64,000 nucleotides of DNA from Pseudomonas sp. RIT-PI-AD (GTDB lineage Bacteria; Pseudomonadota; Gammaproteobacteria; Pseudomonadales; Pseudomonadaceae): NCBI RefSeq assembly GCF_025642785.1, contig NZ_JANZKU010000001.1:62001-126000 (forward strand), given 5' to 3'. Below the pieces are notes generated by a model that saw only the letters and a list, made by a program, of their open reading frames with translations, was not told the origin of the DNA and ran no database searches. The translations under genes were made by a program, and so were the position numbers. This document shows positions 7,697 to 17,499 of the stretch, piece after piece. How positions within the stretch are numbered: position 1 is the first letter of the stretch; every line of letters starts with the position of its first letter.

Positions 7697-8985
7697 CAGG
7701 GCAATTCCTGGCTGGCATAGAAGGCGCCGAGCACTTTTACCAAGTGCGCGAGGTCATGGCTGCCGGCCAGTTCGCGGATCGAGTGCATGGCGAAGGTGGG
7801 CAGGCCGATGTCCACGGTGCGCACCCCGATCTGGCTGGCGGTGATGGGCCCGATGGTGGAGCCGCAGCCCATGTCGCTGCGGGTGACGAAGCTCTGCACC
7901 GGCACCTCGTTCTCCAGGCACAGGTGGCGGAAGAAGCCGGCGGTCTCGCTGTTGGTGGCGTAGCGCTGGTTGCTGTTGACCTTGATCACCGGGCCGGCAT
8001 TGAGCTTGGGGCCATGGTTGGCATCATGTTTGTCGGCGTAGTTGGGGTGCACCCCGTGTGCATTGTCGGCGGACACCAGCAGCGAGCGCTGTACGACGCG
8101 GGCGAAAGCATCGCCTTCCGGCAACAGGCGGCGCAGCACCTGCTCGAGGAAGGGGCCGTCGGCCCCGCAGGCCGAGCAGGATCCCACTTCCTCGTGGTCG
8201 GTGCAGACCAGCACGCAGCTTTCCTCGCCGTCGGCGTTCAGCAGCGCTTGCAGCCCGGCGTAGCAGGACAGCAGATTGTCCAGTCGCGCGCCGGCGATGA
8301 AGTCGCCTTCCAGGCCGACCAGGGCGGCTTTCTGGGTATCGTAGAAACTCAATTCATAGTCCAGCACGGCATCGGCGCTGATGCCGTGTTCGCGGCCGAC
8401 CTGTTCGGCGAGCAGCTCGCGGAAATCGCGGCGTTCGCCGCTGGCCAGTTGCGCGAGGATCGGCGGCAACTCGTTCTGCGCGTTGATCGCCCAGCCCAGG
8501 TTGGCTTCGCGGTTCAGGTGGATCGCCAGGCTGGGGATCACGGCGAGCGGGGTCTGGAAGTCGATCAACTGACTCTCCACCTTGCCGGCCGCGCGATAGG
8601 TGACCCGCCCGGCCAGCGACAGGTCGCGGTCGAACCAGGGCGCGAGCAGGGCGCCGCCATAGACTTCCACGCCGAGTTGCCAGAAGCCCTGCTTGTACAG
8701 CTCGGGGTTCGGCTTCACTCGCAGGCAGGGGCTGTCGGTATGGGCGCCGACCAGCCGCAGGCCGGCGTCCAGCGCTGGGCGACGGCCCTGGCGGATGGCG
8801 ATCAGCGAAGAGTCGTTACGGGTCACGTAGTACAGGCCGCCCGGCTCGATGCGCCAGGCGTCGCGCTCATCCAGGCGCTGGTAGCCGGCGGCTTCGAGGC
8901 GCTGGCTCAGGCTGAGGGTGGCATGGAAGGGGGTGGGCGAGGCTTTCAGGAAGTCGATCAGGCCCTGGTTCAGTTCTTCGCGCAT
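7696..8985 (-). CDS. apeB: M18-family aminopeptidase
   Basis: A 429-residue cytoplasmic metallopeptidase of family M18 that removes N-terminal, often acidic, residues from peptides. Recognisable blocks are [16 protein letters not shown] (first metal His and Asp near residues 80-84), DHEEVGS (catalytic and metal Glu) and the C-terminal metal His in [11 protein letters not shown]. The start at 8985 gives the common N-terminus [21 protein letters not shown]. It lies between the pseudouridine synthase and the GFA protein on the same strand. The length matches the family. Confidence 0.95.
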   Translation of the reverse strand: MREELNQGLIDFLKASPTPFHATLSLSQRLEAAGYQRLDERDAWRIEPGGLYYVTRNDSSLIAIRQGRRPALDAGLRLVGAHTDSPCLRVKPNPELYKQGFWQLGVEVYGGALLAPWFDRDLSLAGRVTYRAAGKVESQLIDFQTPLAVIPSLAIHLNREANLGWAINAQNELPPILAQLASGERRDFRELLAEQVGREHGISADAVLDYELSFYDTQKAALVGLEGDFIAGARLDNLLSCYAGLQALLNADGEESCVLVCTDHEEVGSCSACGADGPFLEQVLRRLLPEGDAFARVVQRSLLVSADNAHGVHPNYADKHDANHGPKLNAGPVIKVNSNQRYATNSETAGFFRHLCLENEVPVQSFVTRSDMGCGSTIGPITASQIGVRTVDIGLPTFAMHSIRELAGSHDLAHLVKVLGAFYASQELP

Positions 8986-9097
8986 ACGGGGCTCCAGACG
9001 GGAATGCGCGAAGTCTATCGCATTTGCGCGGCCAGGCTTCGCCGCGCATGGTTTGGCGCGGCACCCGCGCTGCAAAGCACGAGACTCGTTGCGGGGT

Positions 9098-9733
9098 TCA
9101 GAATGGCGCGGGGCTTTCGAAGCGCAGGCGCTCGCCGGTCTGCGGATGGCTGAGGCTGAGCATGCTGGCGTGCAGGCACAAGCGCGTATGCGCGGCGAGG
9201 GCTTCCGGATGGGCGTACAGGCGATCGCCCAGCAGCGGGTGGCCGATGGAAAGCAGGTGCACGCGCAACTGGTGGGAGCGTCCCGTGATCGGGGTGAGCT
9301 CGACTCGGCTGTAGGTGCCGCAGCGTTCCAGCACGCGCCAGAAGGTGAGGGCGTGGCGCCCTTCCTGGTGGTCGACCACATGCCGTGGCTTGGTCGGTGG
9401 GTCGTAGCGCAGGGGCAGCTCGATACGTCCGCTGTCGGCTTCCGGCTCGCCCCAGCACAGCGCGGTGTAGGCCTTTTCGGTCTCGCGGTCGTGGAATTGC
9501 CGCGACAGTTCGCGATGGCTGTCGGGGTCGCGGGCGAGGACGATCAGCCCCGAGGTTTCCCAGTCCAGGCGATGCACGATGCGTGCCTCGGGATAACCGT
9601 TCTCCTGCAGGCGGGTGACCAGGCAATCCCGATTGTCTTCGGCGCGGCCGGGCACCGAGAGCAACAGGGTGGGTTTATCGATCACCAGCAGGGCGGCGTC
9701 CTGGTGCAGGATCTGGATCTGCGAGAGCGGCAT
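9098..9733 (-). CDS. rluA: RluA-family pseudouridine synthase
   Basis: A 211-residue RNA pseudouridine synthase. The catalytic Asp is in the family motif HRLDWETSG (residues about 55-63), and RSHQLRVH (about 152) is the conserved C-terminal block. The short length without an S4 domain fits RluA, which modifies 23S rRNA position 746 and tRNA position 32. It follows minE on the same strand after a strong hairpin, so it probably has its own promoter or relies on readthrough. Confidence 0.92.
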   Translation of the reverse strand: MPLSQIQILHQDAALLVIDKPTLLLSVPGRAEDNRDCLVTRLQENGYPEARIVHRLDWETSGLIVLARDPDSHRELSRQFHDRETEKAYTALCWGEPEADSGRIELPLRYDPPTKPRHVVDHQEGRHALTFWRVLERCGTYSRVELTPITGRSHQLRVHLLSIGHPLLGDRLYAHPEALAAHTRLCLHASMLSLSHPQTGERLRFESPAPF

Positions 9734-9752
9734 GGGGCGGTTCCGGAAACGC

Positions 9753-9776
9753 CGACGGCGGCCGTGGCCGCCGTCG
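9753..9776 (-). terminator. strong hairpin between minE and rluA
   Basis: A perfect 10-bp GC-rich stem with a CGTG loop just downstream of minE on the minus strand, followed by GGCGTTTCC. The T tract is weak, so it may attenuate rather than fully terminate min operon transcription. Confidence 0.5.
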
Positions 9777-9791
9777 TGCTCAGGCTGCGGA

Positions 9792-10046
9792 TCAGCGATC
9801 CGGCAGCGTGATGTTGAGTTCGAGGATCGAGCAGTCGCCCTGATTTTCCAGGATGACCTGGACCTGATCCTGATCGATGTTGACGTACTTGCGGATCACC
9901 TCGACGAGTTCCAACTGCAGCGCGGGCAAGTAGTCCGGCTGGCTGCGTTGACCGCGCTCGTGGGCGACGATGATCTGCAGGCGTTCCTTGGCGATCGAAG
10001 CGCTGTTCTGCTTCTTCCGTTCGCGAAAGAAGTCGAAAATATTCAT
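9792..10046 (-). CDS. minE: cell division topological specificity factor MinE
   Basis: An 84-residue protein. The N-terminal amphipathic segment [12 protein letters not shown] is the membrane-targeting helix. The anti-MinCD region ([14 protein letters not shown], residues about 20-33) stimulates the MinD ATPase, and the C-terminal half is the dimeric beta domain. It overlaps minD by 4 bases. Together with MinC and MinD it confines the division septum to mid-cell by pole-to-pole oscillation. Confidence 0.98.
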   Translation of the reverse strand: MNIFDFFRERKKQNSASIAKERLQIIVAHERGQRSQPDYLPALQLELVEVIRKYVNIDQDQVQVILENQGDCSILELNITLPDR

Positions 10047-10858
10047 TCACGACCTCCGAACAGCCGCTGCAGGAAACCTTTTTTCTGCACGTCGAGGAAA
10101 CGGTGGGGCATTTCCTTGCCGAGCAGGCGGTCGACGGCGTCGCTGTACGCCTGGCCGGCGTCGCTTTGCTCGTCGAGGATGACCGGCACGCCCTGGTTGG
10201 ACGCTTTGAGCACGGCCTGGGATTCGGGGATCACGCCCAGCAGGTTGATGGCGAGGATTTCCTCGACGTCCTCGACGCCGAGCATCTCGCCCTTGGTGAC
10301 ACGCTCCGGGTTGTAGCGGGTCAGCAGCAGCCGTTCCTTGATCGGCTCCTCGCCTTTCTCGGCGCGCCGCGACTTGCTCGCCAGCAGGCCGAGCATGCGG
10401 TCGGAGTCGCGTACCGAGGACACTTCCGGGTTGGTCACGACGATCGCCTCGTCGGCGAAGTACATGGCCAGGTGGGCGCCTTTCTCGATGCCGGCAGGGG
10501 AGTCGCAGACCACGTATTCGAAGTTCTGCGCCAGCTCGGTGATGACCTTCTCGACGCCCTCGATGGTCAGGGCGTCCTTGTCGCGGGTCTGGCTGGCGGC
10601 CAGCACGTAGAGGTTCTCCAGGCGCTTGTCTTTGATCAGCGCCTGGGTGAGGGTCGCTTCGCCGTTGATGACGTTGACGAAGTCATACACCACGCGGCGT
10701 TCGCAGCCCATGATCAGGTCGAGGTTGCGCAGGCCGACGTCGAAGTCGACGATGACGGTCTTGTGCCCGCGCAGGGCAAGGCCGGTACCGATGGCCGCGC
10801 TGGTGGTGGTTTTGCCGACACCGCCCTTGCCGGACGTGACAACGAGAATCTTGGCCAA
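10043..10858 (-). CDS. minD: septum site-determining ATPase MinD (TTG start)
   Basis: A 271-residue ParA/MinD ATPase. The deviant Walker A motif [10 protein letters not shown] occupies residues 10-19. A C-terminal amphipathic membrane-targeting helix is visible ([11 protein letters not shown]). The start codon is TTG at 10858 (TTG GCC AAG); no ATG or GTG fits the conserved N-terminus better, and an AGGGTGA stretch lies upstream. MinD binds the membrane with ATP and recruits MinC to block FtsZ; MinE releases it. It is the middle gene of minC-minD-minE. Confidence 0.97.
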   Translation of the reverse strand: MAKILVVTSGKGGVGKTTTSAAIGTGLALRGHKTVIVDFDVGLRNLDLIMGCERRVVYDFVNVINGEATLTQALIKDKRLENLYVLAASQTRDKDALTIEGVEKVITELAQNFEYVVCDSPAGIEKGAHLAMYFADEAIVVTNPEVSSVRDSDRMLGLLASKSRRAEKGEEPIKERLLLTRYNPERVTKGEMLGVEDVEEILAINLLGVIPESQAVLKASNQGVPVILDEQSDAGQAYSDAVDRLLGKEMPHRFLDVQKKGFLQRLFGGRE

Positions 10859-10970
10859 GGTGATTCACCCTAAATAATGAAGAAATTCAAAACATGCAGG
10901 CCGCGTCGCGAACCCGTATGGACTGGGGCGGGCTCGTGTCGAACGATTGAAAACCGCGGCAGTATATCCG

Positions 10971-11711
10971 TTAAAGGCGGGTGATGTTCAACACGTCACC
11001 CGACAGGCTGACCTGAACCGCTTTGCCCCACAGGGGATCGCGTCTGAGGTCGTCGGCGACCTTGTATTGACCGGCCACTGAAACCAGCTCGGCGGCCAAT
11101 TGCTGGCAGAAGATACGGGCGCCGGCGTTGCCTTTGACTCCGGCCAGGGCGCGTCCGCGGAGCGGCGCGTACACATGGATGTTGCCATCGGCGAGAAGTT
11201 CCGCGCCGGCACTCACCGGGGCCAGGACCAGCAGATCGCCGCCCGCCGCGTAGATCTGCTGTCCGCCACGGACCGGGGTGGTGATCACCCGGGTCGGCCG
11301 CACTTCCGGCTCGGCGGGCTTTTCCGGCGTCTTTTGCTTCGCCGCGCCTTCCACTGGATCGAGCAGCCGTTCGCGGGCGCCCGAAGGCGGCAGGACCGGC
11401 AGGTCCAGGGTGTTGGCGGCGGCGATATCGGCGGGGCGACTGGCGCGGATCGCCAGGGTTCGCAGGCCGTGCTTGCGGCACAGGCCCATGAGGGCCGCCA
11501 GGTCGAGCGGGCCTTCGCCTTCCGGCAGCTTGTCCAGCGCCAGCACCAGCGGGGTGTTCTGGAAGAAGTTCGGGGCCTGGGCGACCTTGTCGGTGAGCTG
11601 GCGGTCCAGGCGCTGCAGATCCTGGTGCGCCAGTTCCATGATGGTGATGGCGAGCATGCTGCCCTTGAGCTGGAACACGGGTTCTTGGTCGAGGAGATCG
11701 GCTTGGCTCAT
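10971..11711 (-). CDS. minC: septum site-determining inhibitor MinC
   Basis: A 246-residue inhibitor of FtsZ polymerisation. The N-terminal domain (about 1-110) has the FtsZ-binding fold. The linker (about 115-150) is Pro/Glu/Lys-rich. The C-terminal beta-helical domain carries the [20 protein letters not shown] and [15 protein letters not shown] repeats that bind MinD. It is first in the operon and separated from minD by 112 bases, enough for a leader or secondary promoter. It is divergent from the lipid A acyltransferase gene. Confidence 0.97.
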   Translation of the reverse strand: MSQADLLDQEPVFQLKGSMLAITIMELAHQDLQRLDRQLTDKVAQAPNFFQNTPLVLALDKLPEGEGPLDLAALMGLCRKHGLRTLAIRASRPADIAAANTLDLPVLPPSGARERLLDPVEGAAKQKTPEKPAEPEVRPTRVITTPVRGGQQIYAAGGDLLVLAPVSAGAELLADGNIHVYAPLRGRALAGVKGNAGARIFCQQLAAELVSVAGQYKVADDLRRDPLWGKAVQVSLSGDVLNITRL

Positions 11712-11839
11712 GGTCGGCCCACAACTTTGGATGGCGAGGACTTATAGCCGGAAATGCCCGCCCTGGCTACAGGGAGTAAGGCGCCGCGGGTCCTTGCCTC
11801 GGGTTAGAATGCCGGCCCTTCATCGGTTTCGGGGTCGTC

Positions 11840-12772
11840 ATGCAGCGCCCGCGGTTTCGCGCTTATTTTCTCCATCCAGGTTTCTGGCCGCTGTGGTTCG
11901 GGCTGGGTGTCCTCTGGCTCATGGTGCAGTTGCCCTATCCGGCGTTGCTCGGCCTGGGTCGCATGCTCGGCGCCTGTATGTATCGCACGGTCGGCTCGCG
12001 GCGGCGCATCGCCGCGCGCAACCTGGCGCTGTGTTTCCCGGCGCTGTCCGCCGCCGAACGCGAGCGGCTGCTGAAGGAAAACTTCGCCTCCACCGGCATC
12101 GCCTTTTTCGAGATGGCCATGAGTTGGTGGTGGCCACGCCAGCGCCTGGCGCGACTGGCGCATATCGAAGGCTTGCAGCACTTGCGCGAGGCACAGGCGG
12201 AAGGCCAGGGGGTGATCCTCATGGCGCTGCACTTCACCACCCTGGAGATCGGCGCGGCGCTGCTCGGCCAGGTCCATACCATCGACGGCATGTACCGCGA
12301 GCATAAGAACCCGGTCTTCGATTTCGTCCAGCGCCGCGGGCGCGAGCGGCACAACCTGGACGCCACCGCCATCGAGCGCGAAGACGTGCGGGCGATGCTC
12401 AAGGTGCTGCGGGCCGGCCGTGCGATCTGGTACGCGCCGGACCAGGACTACGGCGCCAAGCAGAGCCTGTTCGTGCCGCTGTTCGGCATCCCGGCGGCTA
12501 CCGTCACCGCCACCAGCAAATTCGCTCGCCTCGGCCGCGCCCGCGTGCTGCCCTTCACCCAAGAGCGTCTGGCCGACGGCTCCGGCTATCGCCTGGTCAT
12601 CCATCCGCCGCTGCGGGATTTCCCCGGTGAAAGCGAAGAGGCCGATTGCCTGCGCATCAACCGCTGGGTGGAGGCGGTGGTCAGCGCCTGCCCCGCCCAG
12701 TACCTCTGGGCGCACCGGCGTTTCAAGACCCGCCCGCCGGGCGAGGCGAAACTCTACGACCGGCACCGCTGA
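11840..12772 (+). CDS. htrB: lipid A biosynthesis (KDO)2-lauroyl acyltransferase, LpxL/HtrB family
   Basis: A 310-residue inner-membrane acyltransferase. One membrane anchor lies at about residues 17-35. The catalytic HX4E motif is at His131-Glu136 (LHFTTLE), followed by the APDQDYGAKQS block that positions lipid A. The enzyme transfers a secondary acyl chain, laurate or 2-hydroxylaurate in pseudomonads, from acyl-ACP to the lipid A precursor on the cytoplasmic face. Pseudomonas carries two related htrB genes and the sequence alone does not say which position this one acylates. It shares a 128-base divergent promoter region with minC. Confidence 0.9.
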   Translation: MQRPRFRAYFLHPGFWPLWFGLGVLWLMVQLPYPALLGLGRMLGACMYRTVGSRRRIAARNLALCFPALSAAERERLLKENFASTGIAFFEMAMSWWWPRQRLARLAHIEGLQHLREAQAEGQGVILMALHFTTLEIGAALLGQVHTIDGMYREHKNPVFDFVQRRGRERHNLDATAIEREDVRAMLKVLRAGRAIWYAPDQDYGAKQSLFVPLFGIPAATVTATSKFARLGRARVLPFTQERLADGSGYRLVIHPPLRDFPGESEEADCLRINRWVEAVVSACPAQYLWAHRRFKTRPPGEAKLYDRHR

Positions 12773-12815
12773 ACCACGGCCTCTATACTCGCCACAAAAA
12801 TCCGGAAGCCGACCC

Positions 12816-13982
12816 ATGACCGAAGCCGTTCCCACCGACTCGCCCGTCACCGGGCTGATCCTTTCCGGCGGCGGCGCCCGGGCGGCCTATCAGGTCGGCG
12901 TGCTGGCGGCGATCGCCGACCTCCTGCCGAACGCTGCGCGCAACCCGTTCCCGGTGATCGTCGGCACCTCGGCGGGGGCCATCAACGCGGTGGGGCTGGC
13001 CTGCGGCGCCCTGCACTTCGGCGAGGCGATCCGCCGGCTGACCCAGGTGTGGCAGGGTTTCCATACCGCCCAGGTGTACCGCAGCGACTGGGCGGGGGTC
13101 GCGCGGCAAAGCGGGCGTTTCATCGGCCAGGGGCTGTTCGGTCTCGGACGCAGCGACCCCGTCGCCTTGCTGGACAACCAGCCCCTGCGCGGCCTGCTCG
13201 AGCGCGAACTGGACTTCTCGGGAATCGCCGCGGCGGTGCGCATGCGTCAGCTGCGCGCGGTGGCGGTCACCGCGTTCGGCTACGAGTCCGGGCAGGCGGT
13301 GACCTTCTACCAGGGCCGGGCGACCATCGATCCCTGGTTCCGCCATCGCCGCGTCGGCGTGCCCACCCGCCTCGGTGTGCCTCACCTGATGGCCAGCTCG
13401 GCGATCCCGTTGATCTTTCCGGCGGAGAAGCTGCAGCGCGAGTATTTCGGCGACGGCGCGGTGCGCCAGTCCGCGCCGATCAGCCCGGCGCTGCACCTGG
13501 GCGCCAACCGGGTGCTGGTGGTCGGGGTGAGCGGCAACAGCCGCAACGGCGCCGACGGCGCGGTGCGCGCGCGGACCGGCCGGCCGCCGACCCTGGCGCA
13601 GATCGGCGGCCACATGCTCAACAGCACTTTCGTCGATAACCTGGAGACCGATATCGAGATTCTCGAACGGGTCAACCAGATGAGCCTGGCGATTCCCCAG
13701 GAGCGGCGTTCGCGCGGCCTGGGCAGTAAGCCGGTGGAGGTACTGATCGTATCGCCGAGCCAGCCGCTGGACGTGATCGCCGCCCGCCATCGCCGCGAAA
13801 TGCCCCGCGCCCTGCGGCTGTTCCTGCGCGGCCCGGGGGCGACCAAGGCGAGCGGGGCGGGCGTGCTCAGCTACCTGCTGTTCGAGCCGGGCTACTGCAA
13901 CGAACTGATCGAGCTGGGCTACCAGGACGCCATGGCGCGCAAGTCGGCGCTCCTGGATTTCCTCGACGTCCGCGAGAGCTGA
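12816..13982 (+). CDS. patatin-like phospholipase family protein
   Basis: A 388-residue patatin. The oxyanion loop SGGGARAAY lies near residues 17-25, the nucleophile Ser52 is in GTSAG, and the partner Asp213 is in FGDGA: the full Ser-Asp dyad. A C-terminal DUF3336-like region follows. There is no signal peptide or membrane span, so it is probably cytoplasmic or peripheral at the inner membrane, acting on phospholipid or lysophospholipid acyl chains. The start at 12816 is 43 bases after the acyltransferase stop, so the two may be co-transcribed. Confidence 0.9.
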   Translation: MTEAVPTDSPVTGLILSGGGARAAYQVGVLAAIADLLPNAARNPFPVIVGTSAGAINAVGLACGALHFGEAIRRLTQVWQGFHTAQVYRSDWAGVARQSGRFIGQGLFGLGRSDPVALLDNQPLRGLLERELDFSGIAAAVRMRQLRAVAVTAFGYESGQAVTFYQGRATIDPWFRHRRVGVPTRLGVPHLMASSAIPLIFPAEKLQREYFGDGAVRQSAPISPALHLGANRVLVVGVSGNSRNGADGAVRARTGRPPTLAQIGGHMLNSTFVDNLETDIEILERVNQMSLAIPQERRSRGLGSKPVEVLIVSPSQPLDVIAARHRREMPRALRLFLRGPGATKASGAGVLSYLLFEPGYCNELIELGYQDAMARKSALLDFLDVRES

Positions 13983-13997
13983 GGCGCGTCCGCCTCA
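13980..13997. terminator. hairpin between convergent genes
   Basis: A 7-bp stem (TGAGGCG / CGCCTCA) with a CGTC loop overlaps the patatin stop codon and precedes the 3' end of the oppositely oriented DUF3325 gene. It has no T tract, so it is only a candidate bidirectional terminator. Confidence 0.35.
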
Positions 13998-14013
13998 AGG
14001 CGCGGGCAAGTCT

Positions 14014-14340
14014 TCAGGCAAATGGCAGGAGCGCCAGGCTGAGCAGCGGTGCGCCGATCGCCAGGCCGACGCACAAGCGTGCCGCATAGGGGTGCAGCAG
14101 GACCAGCAGCAGCCCGGCGGCCACCAGCAGGCCGACCCACAGCACGCTGCCGAGCGGCGCGCCGCGTGCCATCACGCAAAGCGTGAATGACAGCGCCAGC
14201 GCCAGCCCGCCGATGCCGCGCAGCAGGCGCGCGCGCCGGGCGCTCGGCGGGGCTCCGAAGGTATCGCTGTGGTGACGGTTCATCGCCAGGCACAGCGCGC
14301 AGTAGCCGGCATAGGCCAGGCTCAGGGCGAGCAGGATCAT
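14014..14340 (-). CDS. DUF3325 membrane protein
   Basis: A 108-residue, almost wholly hydrophobic protein with three to four membrane spans (MILLALSLAYAGYCALCLAM at the N-terminus). I assign it to DUF3325, whose genes usually follow a PepSY protein in siderophore-linked operons. The start at 14340 overlaps the PepSY stop (ATGA). Its role is unknown; the context suggests help in ferric-siderophore reduction at the inner membrane. Confidence 0.75.
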   Translation of the reverse strand: MILLALSLAYAGYCALCLAMNRHHSDTFGAPPSARRARLLRGIGGLALALSFTLCVMARGAPLGSVLWVGLLVAAGLLLVLLHPYAARLCVGLAIGAPLLSLALLPFA

Positions 14341-15947
14341 CCGTGTCGCTCCGTGGCCAGGGTCGGCTCGTCGCCGATGTCCAGCTCCCGTGGGCGCGGC
14401 CCCGGTGCCGGCTTGGCCGGCCGTTGCGTGCGAGCCGGCTTGACCGCCGGACGATGGCGCGCGACCTTCCAGGCCAGCCAACCGAGCAGGGTGCCCAGGC
14501 CGAGGCAGGCCAGGTCGAAGCCACTCAACAGCCAGTCTGCGTAGGCCCAGCCCCTTGGCCAGGACGTTTGCCCGAGCGCGGCATCGAGGAACGGCAGGCT
14601 GAACAGCAGCGCCGCGCCCAGTGCCAGTTGTTCGACCCAGGCGCGCCGGTGTCCGCGCGCCAGCGGGTGCAGCAACGCCAGGGTCCAGGTGATGAAGAAC
14701 ACATGGACCTCCCAGGCGTCTCGCTCGGCGAGTCCCGCCGGCAGCAGCCGATTGGCCCACAGGTAGCTGGTCATGGCCAGCGGGAGCCCGGCGAGGAAGC
14801 CGACGTTGAGCACCTGCACCAGGCGCAGCCCCCTCGGCACGCTGGCTTGCTTGCCCGCCTGGGCGGCTCGCTTCACCACCCAGAGCACCAGGCCGCTGGC
14901 GATCATGAAGCAACCGGACAGGCCGCAGACGAAGTACAGCCAGCGCAGCGCCGGCTCGGCGAAACGCCCCATGTGCAGGCCGTAGAGGACGTGATAGACC
15001 TGCGCCGCCGGTTGTGGCGCGCGGACTTCCTCGACCAGCCTGCCATCGGTATCGAACACCAGCCGAGCACCCATGCGGCTGAGCCGGTCACGGTCCGCGC
15101 CGACGACCTCGATGCGCGCATTGGCGTCCCCCGGGTTGTGGATGACCAGGCTGCCCGCCGGCGCGCCGTTCCAGCGCTCCCGGGCCTGCTCGAGCAGCGG
15201 GGCGAGCGCCGGCAACGCGGCGCCGGTGCCGCTGCGGGGAATCTCCTGGACCCGAGGCGCTATCTCGTTGAACAGCTTGAGGCGTTCATCGCCGTACTGC
15301 GCCAGCATCGGCCAGGGCATATAGATGTGCATCAGCATGACCAGGCCGCTGAAGGTGATCAGCAGGTGGAACGGCAGCGACAGCACGGCCGACAGGTTAT
15401 GGCCATCGAGCCAGGAGCGTTGGCCCTTGCGCGGGCGCAGGGTGAAGAAGTCCTTGAAGATCTTCTTGTGGGTGACGATTCCGCTGATCAAGGCCACGAA
15501 CATGAACATGCTGGCGATGCCGACGATGATCCGTCCGGTGATCGGGTTCAGGTGCCAGAGCTGGAAATGGAAGGCGTAAAAGAACTCGCCGCCGTGGGTG
15601 GGCTTGCCCTGCAGTTCGTCGCCGCTGGCCGGATCGAGGGTGGCGCTGCCGAAGCGCCGGCCCTGGCCTCCCGGCCAGAAGGCCTCGACCGTCGGCCGGC
15701 GCGCGTCCGGCAGGGCGAGCGTCCAGCTCGGCGCGTCCGGCGCGAGGCGCTGCATCTGCGCGATCACCCGCTCCAGGGATAACCGGTCGGCCTCCAGGGC
15801 ATGCCGCTCGGTATGCATCCAGTGGTCGATTTCTTCCTTGAAGTAGCTGACCGAACCCGTCAGGAAAATGGCGAACAGCAGCCAGCCCAGCACCAGCCCG
15901 GTCCAGGTATGCAGCCAGGCCATGGATTGGCGGAACCCCCCCTTCAT
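14337..15947 (-). CDS. PepSY-TM domain inner-membrane protein (putative siderophore reductase)
   Basis: A 536-residue protein. Residues about 10-35 form the first membrane helix (HTWTGLVLGWLLFAIFLTGS), and a PepSY periplasmic domain follows (SLERVIAQMQRLAPDA). Further helices with conserved His residues (FHFQLWHL, LPFHLLITFSG, LYGLHMG) resemble the di-heme PepSY-TM reductases such as FhuF-unrelated FpvG/FoxB types. The C-terminal part has four to five more helices. Such proteins reduce iron in siderophores at the inner membrane. It lies between DUF3649 and DUF3325, each joined by an ATGA overlap. The ligand is unknown because no receptor gene is adjacent. Confidence 0.85.
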   Translation of the reverse strand: MKGGFRQSMAWLHTWTGLVLGWLLFAIFLTGSVSYFKEEIDHWMHTERHALEADRLSLERVIAQMQRLAPDAPSWTLALPDARRPTVEAFWPGGQGRRFGSATLDPASGDELQGKPTHGGEFFYAFHFQLWHLNPITGRIIVGIASMFMFVALISGIVTHKKIFKDFFTLRPRKGQRSWLDGHNLSAVLSLPFHLLITFSGLVMLMHIYMPWPMLAQYGDERLKLFNEIAPRVQEIPRSGTGAALPALAPLLEQARERWNGAPAGSLVIHNPGDANARIEVVGADRDRLSRMGARLVFDTDGRLVEEVRAPQPAAQVYHVLYGLHMGRFAEPALRWLYFVCGLSGCFMIASGLVLWVVKRAAQAGKQASVPRGLRLVQVLNVGFLAGLPLAMTSYLWANRLLPAGLAERDAWEVHVFFITWTLALLHPLARGHRRAWVEQLALGAALLFSLPFLDAALGQTSWPRGWAYADWLLSGFDLACLGLGTLLGWLAWKVARHRPAVKPARTQRPAKPAPGPRPRELDIGDEPTLATERHG

Positions 15948-16246
15948 GCCGAGGCCCCCTGTTTCGCCAGCCAGGCGAGGGCGCCGAGCAGGGCCGCCGG
16001 CACGCCGATCCCGATCCAGGCGGACAGCGCCGTCCGGCAGGCGAACGCCCACAGGGCCGCGCAGCAATAGACCAGGAAGCTCGCCATGGTCCCGACCAGC
16101 ACCGCTTCGGAGCGGGCCAGGGGCAACCACAGGGCCAGGCACAGGCTGCTGGCGGTGGCCAGGGCATAACCGCCGAGGATGGCCGCCAGGCTGCGCGAGG
16201 CGACCGCCAGGCGATAGCGCAAGGGAAGCGAGGCCGCGGCCTTCAT
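15944..16246 (-). CDS. DUF3649 membrane protein
   Basis: A 100-residue protein with three hydrophobic helices (LAAILGGYALATASSLCLALW is the first). It fits DUF3649, a family found ahead of PepSY and DUF3325 genes in iron-uptake operons. I chose the start at 16246 (MKAAASLPLRYRLAVASRS) because a charged N-terminus then leads into the first helix; the longer frame upstream looks non-coding. It is first in the three-gene operon, about 280 bases from a Fur-like site. Confidence 0.75.
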   Translation of the reverse strand: MKAAASLPLRYRLAVASRSLAAILGGYALATASSLCLALWLPLARSEAVLVGTMASFLVYCCAALWAFACRTALSAWIGIGVPAALLGALAWLAKQGASA

Positions 16247-16566
16247 CGTCTTGCCTCGCGCATCGCCGGGAATCGCCGCGCCCGCGTAGCGCCTGGATGC
16301 CCATGCCTCCGCGCATCCAGTAGGTGCCGAGCTGACCGGGACACCCATGGCCGCGCGACGGCGCGCGGGTCGAGGGATCGCTCGGGACATGGTCCGCCGG
16401 GCGTCTGGCATCCGCACACACGGATGGGACGACTCACGGCTATCGCGTGGGAGACGCACAGCAGGGTTTCGCGTTCCTTGAACATCGCCGGATCAGTCAG
16501 GTGAAAGGGCGGTCAATCTATCCTGTATGAGACTTATTCTCAATAATGGGCGGGTATTTCCTCCGC
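16247..16566. other. leader or remnant region upstream of the iron-uptake operon
   Basis: 320 bases between the pirin gene and DUF3649. It has long open frames on the minus strand but none with a recognisable domain. The Fur-like site at its far end suggests a long leader, or that a gene such as a TonB receptor once stood here. I see no receptor-like sequence left. Confidence 0.45.
16528..16542. promoter_or_regulatory. candidate Fur box
   Basis: A perfect TGAGA-N5-TCTCA dyad in an AT-rich context. Read on the minus strand it is ATTGAGAATAAGTCTCAT, close to Pseudomonas Fur sites with the GAGAAT core. It lies upstream of the DUF3649-PepSY-DUF3325 operon, which is of iron-uptake type. Confidence 0.55.
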
Positions 16567-17424
16567 TCAGCCGGTCAGTTGACCGGCGCGGAAATCCCTC
16601 ACGGCCTGATCGATTTCTTCGCGGGTGTTCATCACGAAGGGGCCGTACTGGACGATGGGTTCGCCGAGGGGCCTTCCCGCCAGCAACAGCACGCGTGCGC
16701 CGCCGCCACTGGCGAGCTCCAGGCTGCCGCGTTCCGCCAGCAGGGCCAGGCCACCCTTGCTCAGCACCGTTCCGTTGACTTCCAGTTCGCCCTCGAACGC
16801 GTAGAGCAACAGGCGATGCCCATCGGGAAGGCGTGGCGCGGCACGGCCGCCTGGCGGCAGGTCGAGATCGAACATCTGCGGATCGGTGTGCGGGCGCTGC
16901 ACCGCGCCTGGCTGGCTGATTTCGCCGTCTTCATAGCGACCGGCGATCACCTTGACCTCCACGCCCCCAGAGGTGCGCAGCCGGGGAATTTCACTGGGAT
17001 CGAAGTCGCGATAGGACGGCTCGCTCAACTTGTCCTTGCCCGGCAGGTTGAGCCAGAGCTGGAAACCGCGCATGACGCCGGCCTGCTGTTCCGGCATCTC
17101 GCTGTGGATGATGCCGCGCGCGGCGGTCATCCACTGCACGCCGCCGTCGCGCAGCAGGCCCAGGTTGCCCAGGTGGTCTTCGTGGCGCATGCGCCCTTCG
17201 AGCATGTAGGTGACGGTCTCGAAGCCGCGGTGGGGGTGCGCAGGGAAGCCCGCCACGTAGTCGTCGGGATTGGCCGAGCCGAACTCGTCGAGCATCAGGA
17301 AGGGGTCGAAGCGCCCGTCGCCGCGTTCGGCGAACACCCGGATCAGATTGACCCCCGCACCGTCGGATGCGGGGCGGCCGGTGGATTGCTGCAAGACCTG
17401 GCGGGGCGTGTCGGCGGCGTTCAT
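16567..17424 (-). CDS. pirin family protein
   Basis: A 285-residue bicupin. The N-terminal cupin shows the pirin metal ligands in FPAHPHRGFETVTYMLEG (two His), HSEMPEQ (His) and a following Glu. The second cupin (about 180-275) lacks such a cluster, as usual. Bacterial pirins include quercetinase-like dioxygenases and redox-linked regulators; no substrate can be assigned. The gene stands alone between glpD and the PepSY operon on the same strand. Confidence 0.92.
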   Translation of the reverse strand: MNAADTPRQVLQQSTGRPASDGAGVNLIRVFAERGDGRFDPFLMLDEFGSANPDDYVAGFPAHPHRGFETVTYMLEGRMRHEDHLGNLGLLRDGGVQWMTAARGIIHSEMPEQQAGVMRGFQLWLNLPGKDKLSEPSYRDFDPSEIPRLRTSGGVEVKVIAGRYEDGEISQPGAVQRPHTDPQMFDLDLPPGGRAAPRLPDGHRLLLYAFEGELEVNGTVLSKGGLALLAERGSLELASGGGARVLLLAGRPLGEPIVQYGPFVMNTREEIDQAVRDFRAGQLTG

Positions 17425-17499
17425 GGCGATTTCCTCGTGGACGAGGCGTAGATGCTAAGCCGGAGAAGCGCCGCGATGTTCCCTGTTTTCGTATCGAAA

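Noticed and set aside
16247-16459. N-terminal extension of the DUF3649 gene to 16459
   Set aside because: The extra 71 residues are Arg/Pro-rich with no membrane segment, and the family starts near MKAAASLPLRY at 16246.
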